Source of the DNA: Serilophus lunatus
Taxonomy: Eukaryota > Chordata > Aves > Passeriformes > Eurylaimidae
Assembly (NCBI GenBank): GCA_013399895.1
Contig: VXBA01000169.1
Location: 124,001 to 188,000 of the forward strand
Direction of reading: 5' to 3'
DNA length: 64,000 bases
Each line of letters begins with the position of its first letter. The stretch's first letter is position 1. The translations under genes and the position numbers were made by a program. The notes beneath the pieces were generated by a model. It made no database searches. It was not told the origin of the DNA and saw nothing but the letters and a program-made list of their open reading frames with translations. Positions 47,201 to 60,345 of the stretch are shown here, in pieces.

Positions 47201-50200
47201 CTGTGTTATGATGATAAATTTTCTCTACTTTAGACCTGCTGCATCTTGAAAACTTGCATTTTCCAACGCTGAACACTTAGATAAATTGGCCAGATAACAG
47301 CACCACTCAGATGACACACAGTTTTTGCTGACAGATCATTACTTCTACACCTAATGATTTAGTATTTGGAGAAGACCAATTACAAGATGAGGGAAGGCTG
47401 TTTGAAACTGAAGCTGAGGTAGGTGAAATAAAAGTCACACCACAGCTCAGCAGCCTTATTTTGACAGATCATCTGCAGCTTCTGGCTTACAGCTGGAGTA
47501 GATCACTTTCTTTCTGACTGCATGAGTATCTCCTGGGGTGAGGAAGGGGGCCAAGGAGGAAGAAGTGCTGGCTGTATAGAAGACAAAGTCTAACACAACC
47601 CTCATTGCCATTTCTTTGCTCTGTCTCTTCTAGAAAACTACATTTAATAATTAAAATTTAATGAAAAAACACCCAAAAGGCAATCCACTGCATTTCTGCC
47701 TCCACAAGGTGGGAGAAAAAAATCATGACAGATATATAGAGAGAGTAACGAACAGACATGCAGGGTGATATGCAAAGGCACAGAATACAGAAGAACAAGA
47801 CAAACAAACTGGAATGTTCATTAAGTGGTCCGCATCACAATAAAATTATTTCAACCATTAATTCCTCTACAAAACAACCTTAGGCAGAAATTAAGTGCAG
47901 AAGAACTTTTAGGTAAGTATCAATCTGTTGCAGAGAATAACTAAAGCCAAAACAGACATGTATTTTAAATTCACATCCGTCAAATAGATTTTACTTCACA
48001 CAGGTTTGGTTCAAATAGATCTGCCTTTACCTTGTATACCATGGAGTTTTTTATAGATTTCAACATGTTCATATGGCTACTACTTTTAAAATTACTTTTA
48101 TTATTAATATCACATGTCATTAAAATTAGAAAAAGCAAGAGCTTCTACAAAATATTCAAAGCATCAGTACGTATCAAATACCACAGACTAAGCAGACGAG
48201 TATTAGCCTTCATGCCCACATAGGTTAAAGACATATTAAAAAAATTCCAAATGGAAAGCAGACTCACTTCAAACACCAAAGCACAACAAGCACTGTACAT
48301 CTTGACAGGATTGATGTATTTTTATATCACTCCAATTACAGCTTAAACACTGGGATAGTCACTACCACAGCAGGTATTCCTGAAACTGGCAGTGAAGGCT
48401 ACGGGCCGTGACTGCAGTTCAACTGTTTAGTTTCAATTGGCTTGCAATTCTGCCCTTTCTTCTTGCACAGAGGAAGCAAGGAGCTCATGGACTAACTCCT
48501 TGGAGTTGCTAAGCCCAAGGCTGGCAAGAATAACAGCTCTGGGTTCTCCGTGTCTCAAGGAAACTCTCCATTTAATTTTGAGACTTCCTCCACCAGCAGT
48601 GTCAAATCTTGTTGTGCAACTATGAGTACATCTCCCAATCCCCAAAGAATCAGAGCCATGTCTATCCTACTGGAGCTCAAGAGCAGCTACTTATTTCGGG
48701 CTATCACTTATGAAAACTTCACGAGACCATGGTCATGTCAATTAGGAATGTTCTCCCTCTTCTCTGCTTTCCCTCTGACAGTCATTCCTTCCTGAAGGGA
48801 GAGAAAGGTTTTGGATGGATCTAATATGCCTATCAAATATTACTGCAGGCAGAACTTTGTTTAACTTCTGCATGTTCCGAGAATTACCAATGGACTTTTT
48901 GCATTTGAGGAGAGAACACTTTGTATTAATTGTTAATAAATTGCCGTAAATTAACCATTGGTATGACTTTACTGGATTTATGCTCAGGACCTATTTGTCT
49001 GTGAGGACTTTTGTGCTGTGGTTTCAGCTACCCTTTAGAACAGCAGACCCTTTGGAAAACCTCAAAAGACAGTCCCTTCTTCCGTTTCTAATTTAATTCC
49101 AGTTCTGTGCATTGACAATAGCTTTTTTATGCTGTTTGTTTATGGAAAGTGATATTACTCCCTTTGAAAAAACAGGAGGAGGAATCTGTGGAAACAAATT
49201 TGCCATGGCAGGGGACCACTTTGGAGTAAGCTTCCTTCACACAGGGCAAGCAGCTGTACAGGGAACTCGCCGAGGGACAGAGTCCTTCACAACTGCAAAC
49301 CACCAGCAGGAAGCAGCCTCTGTGTAAGGAAGCGATTAGGTATTTATATCCTTCACTGTGGCCAGTAAACAGAATTAGTGTGACTTGGACCAAGTTTTAA
49401 TTATATAGGAGCTTAATGATCTAAGCTGTTGTGGGAGGAGAGTGTGGGAGAAGAGAATGAAGGTCAACAAAGTGCATCTGTGTTTTTTCTCCTTCCCTCT
49501 TCAGAAACACCATTTACAAAACTGCTTTTCTGGGTTTTTCAAGGTGGGGTTTTTTCACCTCTAAGTCCAAGGAATATTAGATTCATGACTGCCTCCCAAA
49601 GAAGTGAAAAGCAAGGAGATGTTCAGTCATATTTCAAAGTACAACATCTCACCAGCCTGTAAATCACTAGGCTTAAAACACTAGTAACTTCGTTTCTCAA
49701 CGCATATCCTCAAACCTGCTAGGCAGGTGAGAAAATCCTCTCTGAATGGTGCCTGCCCACACTCTGTGAGCTGACAGAGTTACTCTGCTGCCTTGACCAA
49801 TAGCACAACTTGACTGTCTTAGTGAAGATCCAGCACTGATTCTATTAGTGGCTGCTCTAATTGGAACTCTCAAGGAGAGTGGGTCTGTTCCTACCCATCT
49901 CAAAGGAAACTAATCTCCTCCATACTTAACTTCAGCAACTGTAGTAGGATTACACTTGAGTCCTCATTTTTCCTACATTCTCAAAAATTAAAACCAAACT
50001 GGCAAATTGTAGCAAATTGTGTTTAATTTTACTGTTCCATTCCTGCTAGCAAAAATGCTCTGAAAAACATACAAGTTCAGTCTGTTGTTTTGAACACTTT
50101 GATCCTTTCTGATTTTGTTTTGCATAGAGGTAACACTCCATGAAAATAATCAACACTTGTTTTGCCTAGGGATTCCACTCAGCTCAGCTGCTGCAGCTAG

Positions 50201-51817
50201 CACGGCAGGGAAATAAGAATACTTGCACTATGAACTCATGTTTTGCATTTCTAAATTCAATTAAAGTCACAGTTAAGGCCTTGGCAAGCCTTCCTAGGCA
50301 AATGTTCATATCTTACAGAAATTAATTTATAGGGATTTCATTAGTCCTTGACATTCATTTTTAGTCTAGAACTAAGTAAAGAGAACTGGAACACATGATA
50401 AAGTAGGTAAACACAGAGTCTCCTGTTTTCACTCACAACTACTGATGTTTCTCTTTTTCATCTTTCAAGTCCTAATTGTTACACCAGCCTCCCAACACTA
50501 CTCCAAACTGACAGAATACACATCACTGTCATAAAGAGAAATTAGGGCCCTGGCATGCACTAATTCCACAAAAATAAAATGCTTTTGTGCAAATAGTCTG
50601 CAATACCCTGGAGAAAAAGCAAAGGTGACCAACATTATTACCCTCCTAGTGATGCTGAAATGCACCCTAATAGTCAAGGTAGCCTGAAATGTGGCTGTAA
50701 TAAAACAAAGAACCTACTTTATTTTGCATGTGGACTGAGTATTCAGATGCCTCTGAACAGGAAAATACAGCTCAAGAAATTGTGATTTACTGCCATCCCC
50801 TTCCTTCAGTGGAGCTTAATATGATTTTAACAAGCCTCCCTGCCAGCAGGATTAAACCACTGCTTTGTCAGCTCCATTTCCACTCACCTGACCAGAGCAG
50901 CCTCACAACCATCCAACTCTGTCAGGACAGAGATGTAGGGGGATTTCAGTTGTATCAATTTGCCTATGAATGCTTAATTAAAGAAATTTCAAAACAAAAC
51001 TGGTCACCTGTGCTTGTGCTGAGAGGACACACACTTAAGTACTTGCAAGAAATATGCAGAACATAGATGTGTAGGAAAGGCATTGATGCATAGCTCAGCT
51101 AAAGGTTACACAGATTTAATAGCTACAATTATGAAGCAGCTATTCAAGCAGTTAAGTGATCTTCGTTCTGGGCTGAAACTACAGAACACAGCTTCATGGT
51201 TCCTACACTTCTGTTGAAATCAATTTATCAAAGGTGTGGTTTTCTTTTCAAACCAGCTGCTACTAGTTTTCAGCTTAGCTAGTAATATCAGCCTATGTGG
51301 TTAAACCAACCTCAAAACAAAAGTTATATTTTTTTAGTGCAAAAGGGTTGATAAGAAAGCAAAATAAATACTATCTGCTTGATAGTATGAATGGTTAAGT
51401 GGATAATCCTGCACTCTCATTTAAGGAATGATCAGCTGGATTTAAGTACCAAGAGAAGAAAAAAATCAGGTTACCACACTTGAAATCACAGTCCCATACT
51501 TTCTCATCTGTGAGTCAGCTACCATAGAAACCCATGTCTCATTCAGTGTGATAAAGTTTAGCACAGCAAAACCCCATTTCTCTGTCTTTATCAAAGATAA
51601 AATATGAAATACCTAAAATGAAGAATAAAACTCTCTCTCTGATTCAAGAAGCAATCTACCATTTTGAGCCAAAATTCGACACTGTATCTTACTGAACTAG
51701 ATATCTTTGCAATTAAATTGGCTTTTCTTTAGGCTACACTGTTGATAAATATAATTTGTGAATGTGCTAGGTACTCTTTCAGTAGATTTCAATCTCATCA
51801 CAAACAGAAGCAAATGA
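44201..51817. other. Non-coding stretch, no gene recognised
   Basis: About 7.6 kb. The largest open frame is 136 codons (45540-45950, plus) and ends in a poly-T-encoded Phe/Leu run, so it is not convincing. A patch at 48433-48645 is open on both strands (62 and 70 codons) and GC-richer than its surroundings. A 112-codon plus frame at 50728-51066 is not recognisable. The motif-dense stretch at 46820-46920 is noted under findings. Confidence 0.5.
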
Positions 51818-51822
51818 AAGGA
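51818..51822 (+). repeat. Target-site duplication, left copy (LTR-C)
   Basis: AAGGA before TGTGGTGG. The same five bases follow the terminal TACA at 52855-52859. Confidence 0.75.
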
Positions 51823-51911
51823 TGTGGTGGTTTGACCCACCGTTCAGCATTCGGGGGGCAGGTTCAATGAAGGCGACAGAAAACTGAACAGAATGGTCAG
51901 CAGGAGAACAG

Positions 51912-51917
51912 TTTATT
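51912..51917 (-). terminator. Polyadenylation signal of LTR-C
   Basis: AATAAA on the minus strand, about 90 bp before the LTR end. It is downstream of the TATA-like box at 52358-52364, the order expected of an LTR. Confidence 0.6.
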
Positions 51918-52387
51918 ACAAGGGAATTAAATTAGAGAGGTAGGGTAACCCACAGGAGACCCCAGAATTACATTGAGGGACCCCCCAACACGCAAGGGGG
52001 AAAAAAACACACAAAAAGGAAAAAACAAAAAAGGAAGGGAACTGTTCCCTTCAGCCAGGGTGACTAGTTGAAAGAAACTGGGAGGAAGGGTAGGAAAGGG
52101 TGTCTCCTTCTTTTCCCTCTCTCTTTGGAAGCATTTCTGGTCCTTTAGTCTCTCTGAAACACAAACACAGGTGAAAACCAGCTCCCTCCCTCCCTTTTTC
52201 CGAAGGATACTTTGCTAGCCAGCTGGAAATGGCTCCCGGGTTGAGGGAAATGGGTGGAATCCTGCCGTGGGGTCTGCAGAAGCTGGACACCAGGGCTGTG
52301 ATCCTTCTCTCAGCAGCGACGGCCGAAAAAGAGAGCGGGGTAGAGCTATGCCTCGACTTTTAAGCCTTCTCCATCTCGCGTGAATAT

Positions 52388-52718
52388 NNNNNNNNNNNNN
52401 NNNNNNNNNNNNNNNNNNNNNNNNNNNNNNNNNNNNNNNNNNNNNNNNNNNNNNNNNNNNNNNNNNNNNNNNNNNNNNNNNNNNNNNNNNNNNNNNNNNN
52501 NNNNNNNNNNNNNNNNNNNNNNNNNNNNNNNNNNNNNNNNNNNNNNNNNNNNNNNNNNNNNNNNNNNNNNNNNNNNNNNNNNNNNNNNNNNNNNNNNNNN
52601 NNNNNNNNNNNNNNNNNNNNNNNNNNNNNNNNNNNNNNNNNNNNNNNNNNNNNNNNNNNNNNNNNNNNNNNNNNNNNNNNNNNNNNNNNNNNNNNNNNNN
52701 NNNNNNNNNNNNNNNNNN
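52388..52718. other. Assembly gap (run of N)
   Basis: 331 undetermined bases inside LTR-C. It is bordered on the right by a C-run (ctcccccccc) and further G/C homopolymers, suggesting a GC-rich or repetitive U3 that could not be sequenced or resolved. Confidence 0.99.
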
Positions 52719-52859
52719 CTCCCCCCCCAGGTCCCAGCCAGGACAACCCCCCCTTCCCAAAACGGCTTTTGAGGAAAAATTGAATTTTAAATCGAGTAAG
52801 TAGATTGCTCTCTTACATCCCCCCTTCAAAAGCCTTGTTTTTCAAACGGCTACAAAGGA

Positions 52860-55800
52860 TCATCACTTATTCACCTGGAATAAATGCCACACTAAGAAGT
52901 CATCCTTTAGTTTTTCAAGGAAAAGAAATTCTTTAAAAAATACACAATTAACAGGTTACCTCTTTCCGTAATGCATGGAGACATACCTTGTTAATGATAT
53001 TGTTATGTATATTTACATATAAACCGTAGAGCAGAAAACAACGATGTCAATTCCAAATGTCAATTATTCTCTTAACACCACAGTAAGGAAAATGATCCAA
53101 AACTGATATTCTTTGCTCCCTGGCTAGCTTATGTAAGACCATATGCATAGGCGTTATGTACTAAGTCTATTGTGCATATCAATCACACGCATCAAGAAAA
53201 GGGTTTTGAGTTTTCATTCTTGCATGCAACATTACTAGTTCAAATCTGGAGGGCAATGATTCAAGACAAAGCAGTCAGCAATGTGTACATCTGGGATTTA
53301 CTATATTTCATGTCTCCCGTTCAACTTTTGTGAATGGCAGTTTAAAATGTTTCAGTCACATGGAGAAACACTATGATGGGAGAGCTAGGGAGCTACAAAA
53401 TGGATTGCTTCCTAACATGGAAAGAGTTTTTACAAACAGAAAACCTCAGAATGAGTTATTTAAGTCCACAATAGTAAGTAATGGTTGACCAATATTTCCA
53501 AACTATCAATGTGGAGTCAAAATGAAGGCTTTAACTAATATCTTTATAAGGTTTTAATCCTTCATACAAATGCCAACAAACATGCATTGAACTTGTAAAA
53601 CAAAACATATTTGTTTGTTCTGTGGCTTCTCACTAGAATACTGCTATATGTACCCACTTCACGGTCCAGCAAGTGTGACTGGAACACTTGAAAGAATACT
53701 TAGATGGGAAAGAGAAAATTCTTATTGAGTAGAAAACAGCATTTACCTACAAATAGCTCTTGAAACATTCATATATGTTTAAGAAGCTCAAAAAAATAAC
53801 AAAGAATCCCTCAACCTTCAATGTTATATAAGGAAGAAAAACCAAAGGCCATTTGAAGAGAGATCCTCTACCATTTCCTGCTACAATCATGCTATTTGCA
53901 ATGAAGTGGAAAACTCTGTAGCACATAAGATGGGAAACTCCGAAAACGTGACTATGCTTTCAGAATCACAATCGGAATTATTTTATGCCGCATTTTTAAG
54001 AAAAGTATTAGAGATTAAAAGCAGGCCAGTGTAAAGATGACCATTATTTTTGACTTCTCATCCTTTGTATGTGCTTCTCATAATGAAGTAATTTCTCTAG
54101 TTTCAAGATGTTTATTGTGACACTTCAAACAAAAACTTCTTGCTTTTCAGGAGAACGGATGTGAGAATATTAAGTGCTTGACTTTCGTTTACAGAAACTA
54201 TTCATCAAACTGAAAATTAATTCTCTTAAACTGTTTGCTCCGCACAACACACAAGATGTTGCTTTATCTCTCTGGTAAGGCCACCTGACATGCAGGGTCC
54301 GATGCCCAGAGCCAACATGAACAACAGATGTGGCACAGATTAAAACACAATATGGCAAAAGAGAGTAGCATGAGAAACAGGACATCCCTGCAGCTAGGGC
54401 TCCATTCTGGAGAAGAAGCACCCAGTCAGATCATCCCAAAAGCCAGTAAGGCATAAAAACATAAGCTACCTTAAACTATGTACTGTCAACCCAACTGCAC
54501 ATTATTTGCATAGCACAGGATTCACAGAACCAGGGATGTTGCCCTGTACATAAAGTGTTTACACTGCAGTTTTTTTCCGTTACTTTTCCATCAAGTTGAG
54601 GGAGTTCTGGAAACTACTAGAGTCAGCTCAGGAGGGCTGAAATCACCCATATAGCATGACTCTTTTGATGTCAGCAGAACAGTATTTTCCAGGGAAAGAG
54701 TTTCAGACAGTTTGTCATTGGTGATAGTGCAGGGTAACAGGCTAATTACAGTACTATTTCTGAACAGCAACTTTCCATCTCCTTGCAGAACCCTGTAATG
54801 AGACAGCTGGCATTATTTTAAAGTAGTCAATGCAGGAGAAGGTAGGAATTATATGCTGTCCCTACAAGAACAACAAATATCATAGCAGCCTTGGAAACCA
54901 TTATCAAGCAAGGAACAGAGTAAATTTCTGTAAAACTTCATGTTCAGAGGATAAATGGCAATCTTACAACATTTTAAAGAGAATTTCTTGACTGGCCATC
55001 TGTGAATCCCTGCTTTTGATAATTATGCTTTGAAACTTTCACAATATAATGGAGAAAAAATGACAAGTTGGGGAAAAAACGGGCATGATATGCTACACAA
55101 TTCATTGCCAATACGGTGCTAATCCGACTGCAGAGTCAACTCACTAGAAGTAAAAAACTAGCAAAACTTCACAGATGAAAATATTAGTCATTGTATTTTA
55201 ACACTTAGCAGCATGAAAAAGAGACCATTTGACTTTCATTCGGTTAAAGAATCCAGGCAATTGCATGTGTTTTCCTTTAATTTCAAGGACATAAACTACC
55301 ATTCAAGATATACACCGAAATACCCCACTGGATTGGATACCTAATTCCTGACACATTGGTAAGATTAGTTTCTCTTCCCCAACAGCCGTTCAGTGCTTCT
55401 TGACACTATCTTTTTCCAACTCCACACTGGTTTTTTTATACTAGTTCTCTACTGAGTGCTTATTCACAAGTTTCTATCGGGTTCGTAACTGTACATAATC
55501 CTGAATGTTGGATGTAAATTGAAGTACGTGTATATCAGTCGTTACCAATGTTATTTTGAAATCAGCTATTACCATACAAGGATAAGGAGGCCAGCAAGCA
55601 AAAAGAAAATGTCAGATGGAGTTTCTTATAAAGCTGCAATTTTAAGAAAAAAAAATAAAAAATCATAAAACTGCTTGGCTCACATCCACAGAAATGTGAA
55701 CCTGGTTACAGAAGACTTTGACCTGACTCATGGAGAGCCTGTATCCACCAATGAGCCCAGGTTTTTCTGCTTCAGTTGCCTGCAACTCAACTTACAGCTT

Positions 55801-56383
55801 CTTACCACGAGAAACAAGAGTTTCTCCCATCCCCTCTGTAACATATTACAGCAGCAGCAGCTAAGGGTCACATTTAATGTCTGAGCTTTATACCATAAAA
55901 CACTTCCTCCTTCAGTCTTGTGAGAATATATTCAAACATAAGAGTCTAGGCTCTTCCTCTCCTTCCTTCCACCAGCCCACTGTAAGATGAAAGCAATTCT
56001 ACTGGTTCTTAAGAAACAAGAAATAGCCAAACTTAACAAAAAACTTGGTCTTTGCCCAGTTAGTGCTCTATGGATTGTAGAAATCTGCTTTCATAAGTCA
56101 TCTTTAACTGATAATGGAAGACCTTGTGTTTTTCTACTTGTGATGTTTAAAAATAATGTTAGCAGAAAAGCAAAAGGAGACTTTAATGAAAATGCATCAC
56201 AAAGATCTCTGAAATCTAGCAATTACTTAACTGTGGGGAGAAGAGGCTTTGTTAAAAATTCAGTATTATTAAAAGAAGAAGCTTGTCTTACCTGTGCTGT
56301 TCTCATATACCTTAGGTTCCATTACAGAGGAATGAAAAGGCAGGATAAAAAGGGATCAATGCAAATCCATTTCCTTTAAACAT
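52860..56383. other. Non-coding, no gene recognised
   Basis: AT-rich. A 130-codon plus frame at 55987-56379 is Lys/Leu-rich with no recognised domain. It ends just before an interspersed-repeat-like segment. No splice-site support was found. Confidence 0.5.
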
Positions 56384-56965
56384 TGCAAAGTGTGTTACAG
56401 GATAGCCCCAGTCTGTCAAGGGCCCAACTTCCCTAATACAGCCTAAATTGCAGAATCAATTAGGTTGATCAAATAGCTGTGATCAGCCTCACCTGAGATC
56501 AGTCCCACACCCTTGATCCCAGGAGATCTATTCAAGCTCAGCCCTGGGCCTCCACTCCTTGCCTGGGCTGGATAGAGGACTGCTGTTCTCCACAGCCCCT
56601 TCAGCCATGGAAGACCTTTGACTTAGGCCCTGACCCACAGACTGGCTTCCTGACTTGACTCATTCTTAGCCTTATTGTTTCATATTTTCTGGCTGATCAC
56701 TGCACCTAACCTTAACCTTGACCTATGGATTGACCTCCCGATTTGACCATCTATCAGTCTGCCTATGGCTTGATATTGTCCTATGACCCAAACTCTTCGT
56801 AGGACTTTGTCACCATCTACAGATCTGTCCTGCTTGGCTGTTGTGGGTACTGTCCTGCTAGCCCAGGGATCAACCCCGAATTCCATCTCCCCATCCTCTA
56901 GGGAGCAACCCTGACCTTTTGACACAGTCTGTTTGGACAACACAGGCTGATAAATAGGTGCAAAG
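56384..56965 (+). repeat. Unclassified interspersed-repeat-like segment
   Basis: GC-richer than its flanks and bounded by identical 7-mers TGCAAAG (56384-56390 and 56959-56965), eight bases with one mismatch. The 568 bp between begin TGTGTTACAGG. They contain a promoter-like block (aggttgatcaaatagctgtgatcagcctcacctg over 56461-56494, then a TTCAAG TATA-like word) and a string of degenerate 'CYTGACCY' words from 56620 to 56800. The texture resembles bird retroelement leaders, but there is no CA end, terminal inverted repeat or poly-A. The class is not assigned. Confidence 0.35.
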
Positions 56966-59900
56966 CCCACTTTTAGAAAGGCGAGCAAAAGATGATTTCC
57001 TGCCAAAACATTCTCTTTTGGGAGAGCAAAAAACAGGAACTGAGAGTCCTTTATCTGTGCGTTTCTGTTGTTTCTTTAAGATCAGCATTCTCCAGGTTCA
57101 TCACCTGTCTAATCTTTATGTGAATTAAGCAGGTTGGACTTAAGTTTTTAAAGACAACAACTACCTGAAATACTAAGTAAAATGAACATTAGAAGCTCAT
57201 GACACCAAAAGTCACACCCATTTGTGTTGAGTTCAATACCCAAACTCTGCTTTAGCCAAAGACCATAATATCTATACTGCAATAAAGGTAACTTACTGTA
57301 ACTTGCATAGCATACCTTTGGCTGACCCATTCCTGGAATTAGACTTCTCTCTGCCTAATCAAATTAAAACAAATTTCTGCAGGAAAAACAAAGTCAGTGG
57401 ATGAGAATTACCCAGAATTTAACTTAATTTGGAGTAGCTGAAGAAAAGTAATAGGTATGCAGCCGATTTTAGATGAAGCTATGGTAGTAACTGCTTTTGA
57501 CATCTATTGTAAAAAGGCACAAAAAACTGGCGAGAGACATCTGCCGCACAAGTGAAGAAGATAGCATCATGAGAATGGAAATAAACAGAACTCTTATCCA
57601 ATTAATAGTTTTATCATTCTAAAGGAGAATGAGTGAACAATTTATTCTGAAACACTGAAGGGAGAGTTCAAGGACTACATGTTACAACTAGAAATAAGAT
57701 TTTCATGAAATTTTAAATGATCTGCCATTGTCTTACTAGTACAACTGCCAAAAGACTTCAACGTGTACAAAATGACCATATGGGAATTTTATATAAGGAA
57801 CATAAATCTGAAAACTATAATATTTGCCTAAAGTAAGGGAAATTTATTTGTACATTTAGAACTGTAATGTATTCCTGAAAAAGAAAACAACAGCCATTTT
57901 TGGAAGTACATTTCAGGTCACATCGAAGAAGCAAGCTGACTTGCAGCGCAATCACATAAAAGTAACTCAAACTAATTTTTTTAACTGGTTTACCCTTTCC
58001 TAAAAGCATAATGTAGTGCTTATCTGTTTAGAAGCTTTATAGTGCACCTCGTTAGGCAACTGAAGAAATTGCTTGCCAATACTCACATGAGAATTGCATA
58101 TGCAATTTATTGTTCACCTCAACTTTAAAGCAAAAGCCCTCCTTTTATGGCAAACAAGCAATAACACCAAAAGAAAAACCAAACCAAACAAACAAAAACT
58201 TCTACCCATATGAAATATGCAAATATAGATCTCTTAACAACTTACTTAGAACTACAGTACAAGATAACAAACATTAATTTGAAAAAAGAAAGCAGCTACA
58301 TACAACAAATCAACTTACCTAACTATTCATTTTAAGGTAAAGACATGTAATTCTAAAAATATTTTTATGTAGATTGTTTTGCAAATAGACTGCTTTTTAG
58401 ATAAAAGACTTCTACTTCTTTTTACCCACAGTTTATGAAGCTTATTACAGAAATAAAAAATGTTATTTTGTACAATCTTTTTGTGCACTAATTTAAGCTT
58501 AATTACACAATATGATGAAGTCACACTCCTGTTTTCCAAAAGAAGGCCGGAAAGACCTGACCACAGCAGAAAGAATCTTGGGATGTAAGGGGCACAGGGG
58601 CAACATAATTACCAATCCCCTAAATACTGCAAGAAAAACAGGGGTAGTGAAGAACATGTTGAGTGAAGGAAACAAGGCTCCTGTTTACCAATGAAGGAGA
58701 GAGTCATCTTCTGTTTCTTGTGTAATCTGTCAAGTAAGAAATGTTTTACTTGGACAAGAACCAGCAGTAGAAGAAGAACTAGTGCTACTGATCAATGTCA
58801 AATCACCTTGTAGACCTAAAGTAAACTTAGAATGAGACTTCTTGTACAAAAATACTTGAAAACAAAGGACCATATGTCTCTAAACATTAAAGCACTGATG
58901 TTCATCACCTTACCAAAGGAACTAAAAGTAACTAAACTGCAAGAAGCACACCTTTAGGACACAATTCTGATCTACCTTACCTCTAGCATAAACCTGAAGC
59001 TCTTGTTCAGACTCTATTTTGATCTCTATAAATTTTCTGCCTCCTTCTGCTCTGCCATCACTTAATTCTCTTGTTTCATAGTCCTGCTGCTACAGTATGA
59101 GAAATACACTTTGATGTTTTTGACTCCACAATTTTCTGAATTCTAACAGAGACAAGTTTCTTCTTGTACTGTAAGGCAAATAACCATGCTATGTAGCTAG
59201 TAAAATAGCTGGAATATCTCTTTTGACACTATTTCCTCAGCTGCCAAAAGACTTAAGCTACATCTTCAATATTGAGTTCTTCCTTGACCTGCATATTCTG
59301 CAGTTCAGATTGACTCAAAATGAATTCTCTAATTTCTAAGATGCAGGAGGAGTCTTTCTTCCTGATTTAACAGGAAAAACTATTCCTTTTTTAAAACCAT
59401 ACTCAGTGTTTTCCAGCAAGATGTGAGGTCTGCTGTGATGAGACTACAGGCACAAGGGTAAAGGGAATGCACAATCACTGTGAAATCCAGGCAGAATACA
59501 AGCCTTTAGACTAGGCACAATATTTGCATTCAGAGCAGACTACTTAACTGTAAAGCTCCTATCTCCCCAAAGATTTTTATCTGTACTACATTAAGCGAAC
59601 CTTTCCCAGACATACCTAGTGATTCTACTTGTTCTGTGGAAATAAGAATGATGAGCAGTCAGAATATGCAGTCTCAGGGAAATCACACTGATCTTGCTTT
59701 GGGCAACTGAATACTGGTGCTGGAAAAGGAATTGTGTGCCCACCTCTGACACAGCCCCCATGGGTTGTGAGACATTCATGTAAGATAGAAATTTCAAAAG
59801 TGTTAATTCCAGATACTTACAGGACATCCTTCAGTCTGGCTTAAAAATTCTCAGTTTACAGAACTACAGATGAAGTCTTAGAGAGTGAGGCAAGCTTTGA

Positions 59901-60345
59901 TCATATCATATAGTGTATATGGGCTCTTTAACATGGGGATTTTAAAGGCAACTCAGATCAGATATTCCAAATTATCAAGGAGCTTACTTTCAGTTACCAA
60001 AGATGCTTGACTTTAATTTAGCTGTGTTTTGATTATCACCTTTAAATGTAGGACAATGTCCTTTACACAGCTCATACTGTAATTCTCATTAATTCTCATT
60101 CTCTATGAGAATTAATTTTCATGGAACATTGTTCAAAGTACGCAAAAGAAATGTTCACAAAGATCCTGCTAGCAGATGTGGCACACTGCTGTAAACAGGA
60201 TCTAGCATTATGAAGGGAATGGGAATAAGAGAACCTCTGGCATCTCTGTGACAGTTTCCCATGATTTCTGAATTGCCCAGACATGCCTCAACATCCCACC
60301 ATATGCCCAAGATCCTTCTATTTGCTCATGGCCACTGGGAGACAT
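56966..60345. other. Non-coding, no gene recognised
   Basis: AT-rich. An A/C-rich run lies at about 58170-58200. A hairpin at 60088-60116 is listed separately. Open frames are at most 78 codons, apart from one that runs into the preceding repeat-like segment. Confidence 0.55.
60088..60116. repeat. Perfect 12-bp inverted repeat
   Basis: ATTAATTCTCAT and ATGAGAATTAAT flank a TCTCT loop. The left arm is also part of a direct 10-bp tandem duplication (aattctcatt twice, 60081-60100). Confidence 0.65.

Larger units (their letters stand above)
51823..52854 (-). mobile_element. Solo LTR interrupted by an assembly gap (LTR-C)
   Basis: About 1.03 kb as assembled, from TGTGGTGGTTTGACCC to CGGCTACA, flanked by AAGGA duplications. 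On the minus strand it begins TGTAGCCG and ends GGGTCAAACCACCACA, a bird ERV LTR ending. A TATA-like TTAAAAG lies at 52358-52364 and AATAAA is the complement of 51912-51917, both in minus orientation. No internal region was found. The 5-bp duplication fits class I/III ERVs. The frame of 204 codons crossing it is an artefact of the N run. The true length depends on the gap. Confidence 0.82.

Noticed and set aside
52215..52829. Open frames of 128-204 codons near 52.4-52.8 kb
   Set aside because: They exist only because the run of N has no stop codons.
52816..52830. Polypurine-tract-like AAGGGGGGA next to TGTAAGAG on the minus strand, suggesting a 3' LTR boundary at 52815
   Set aside because: The AAGGA duplication and the TACA end place the true LTR edge at 52854, so this is an internal G-run.
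55987..56379. 130-codon plus-strand frame
   Set aside because: Lys/Leu-rich and unrecognised. It terminates at the edge of an interspersed-repeat-like segment, so I could not support it as an exon.
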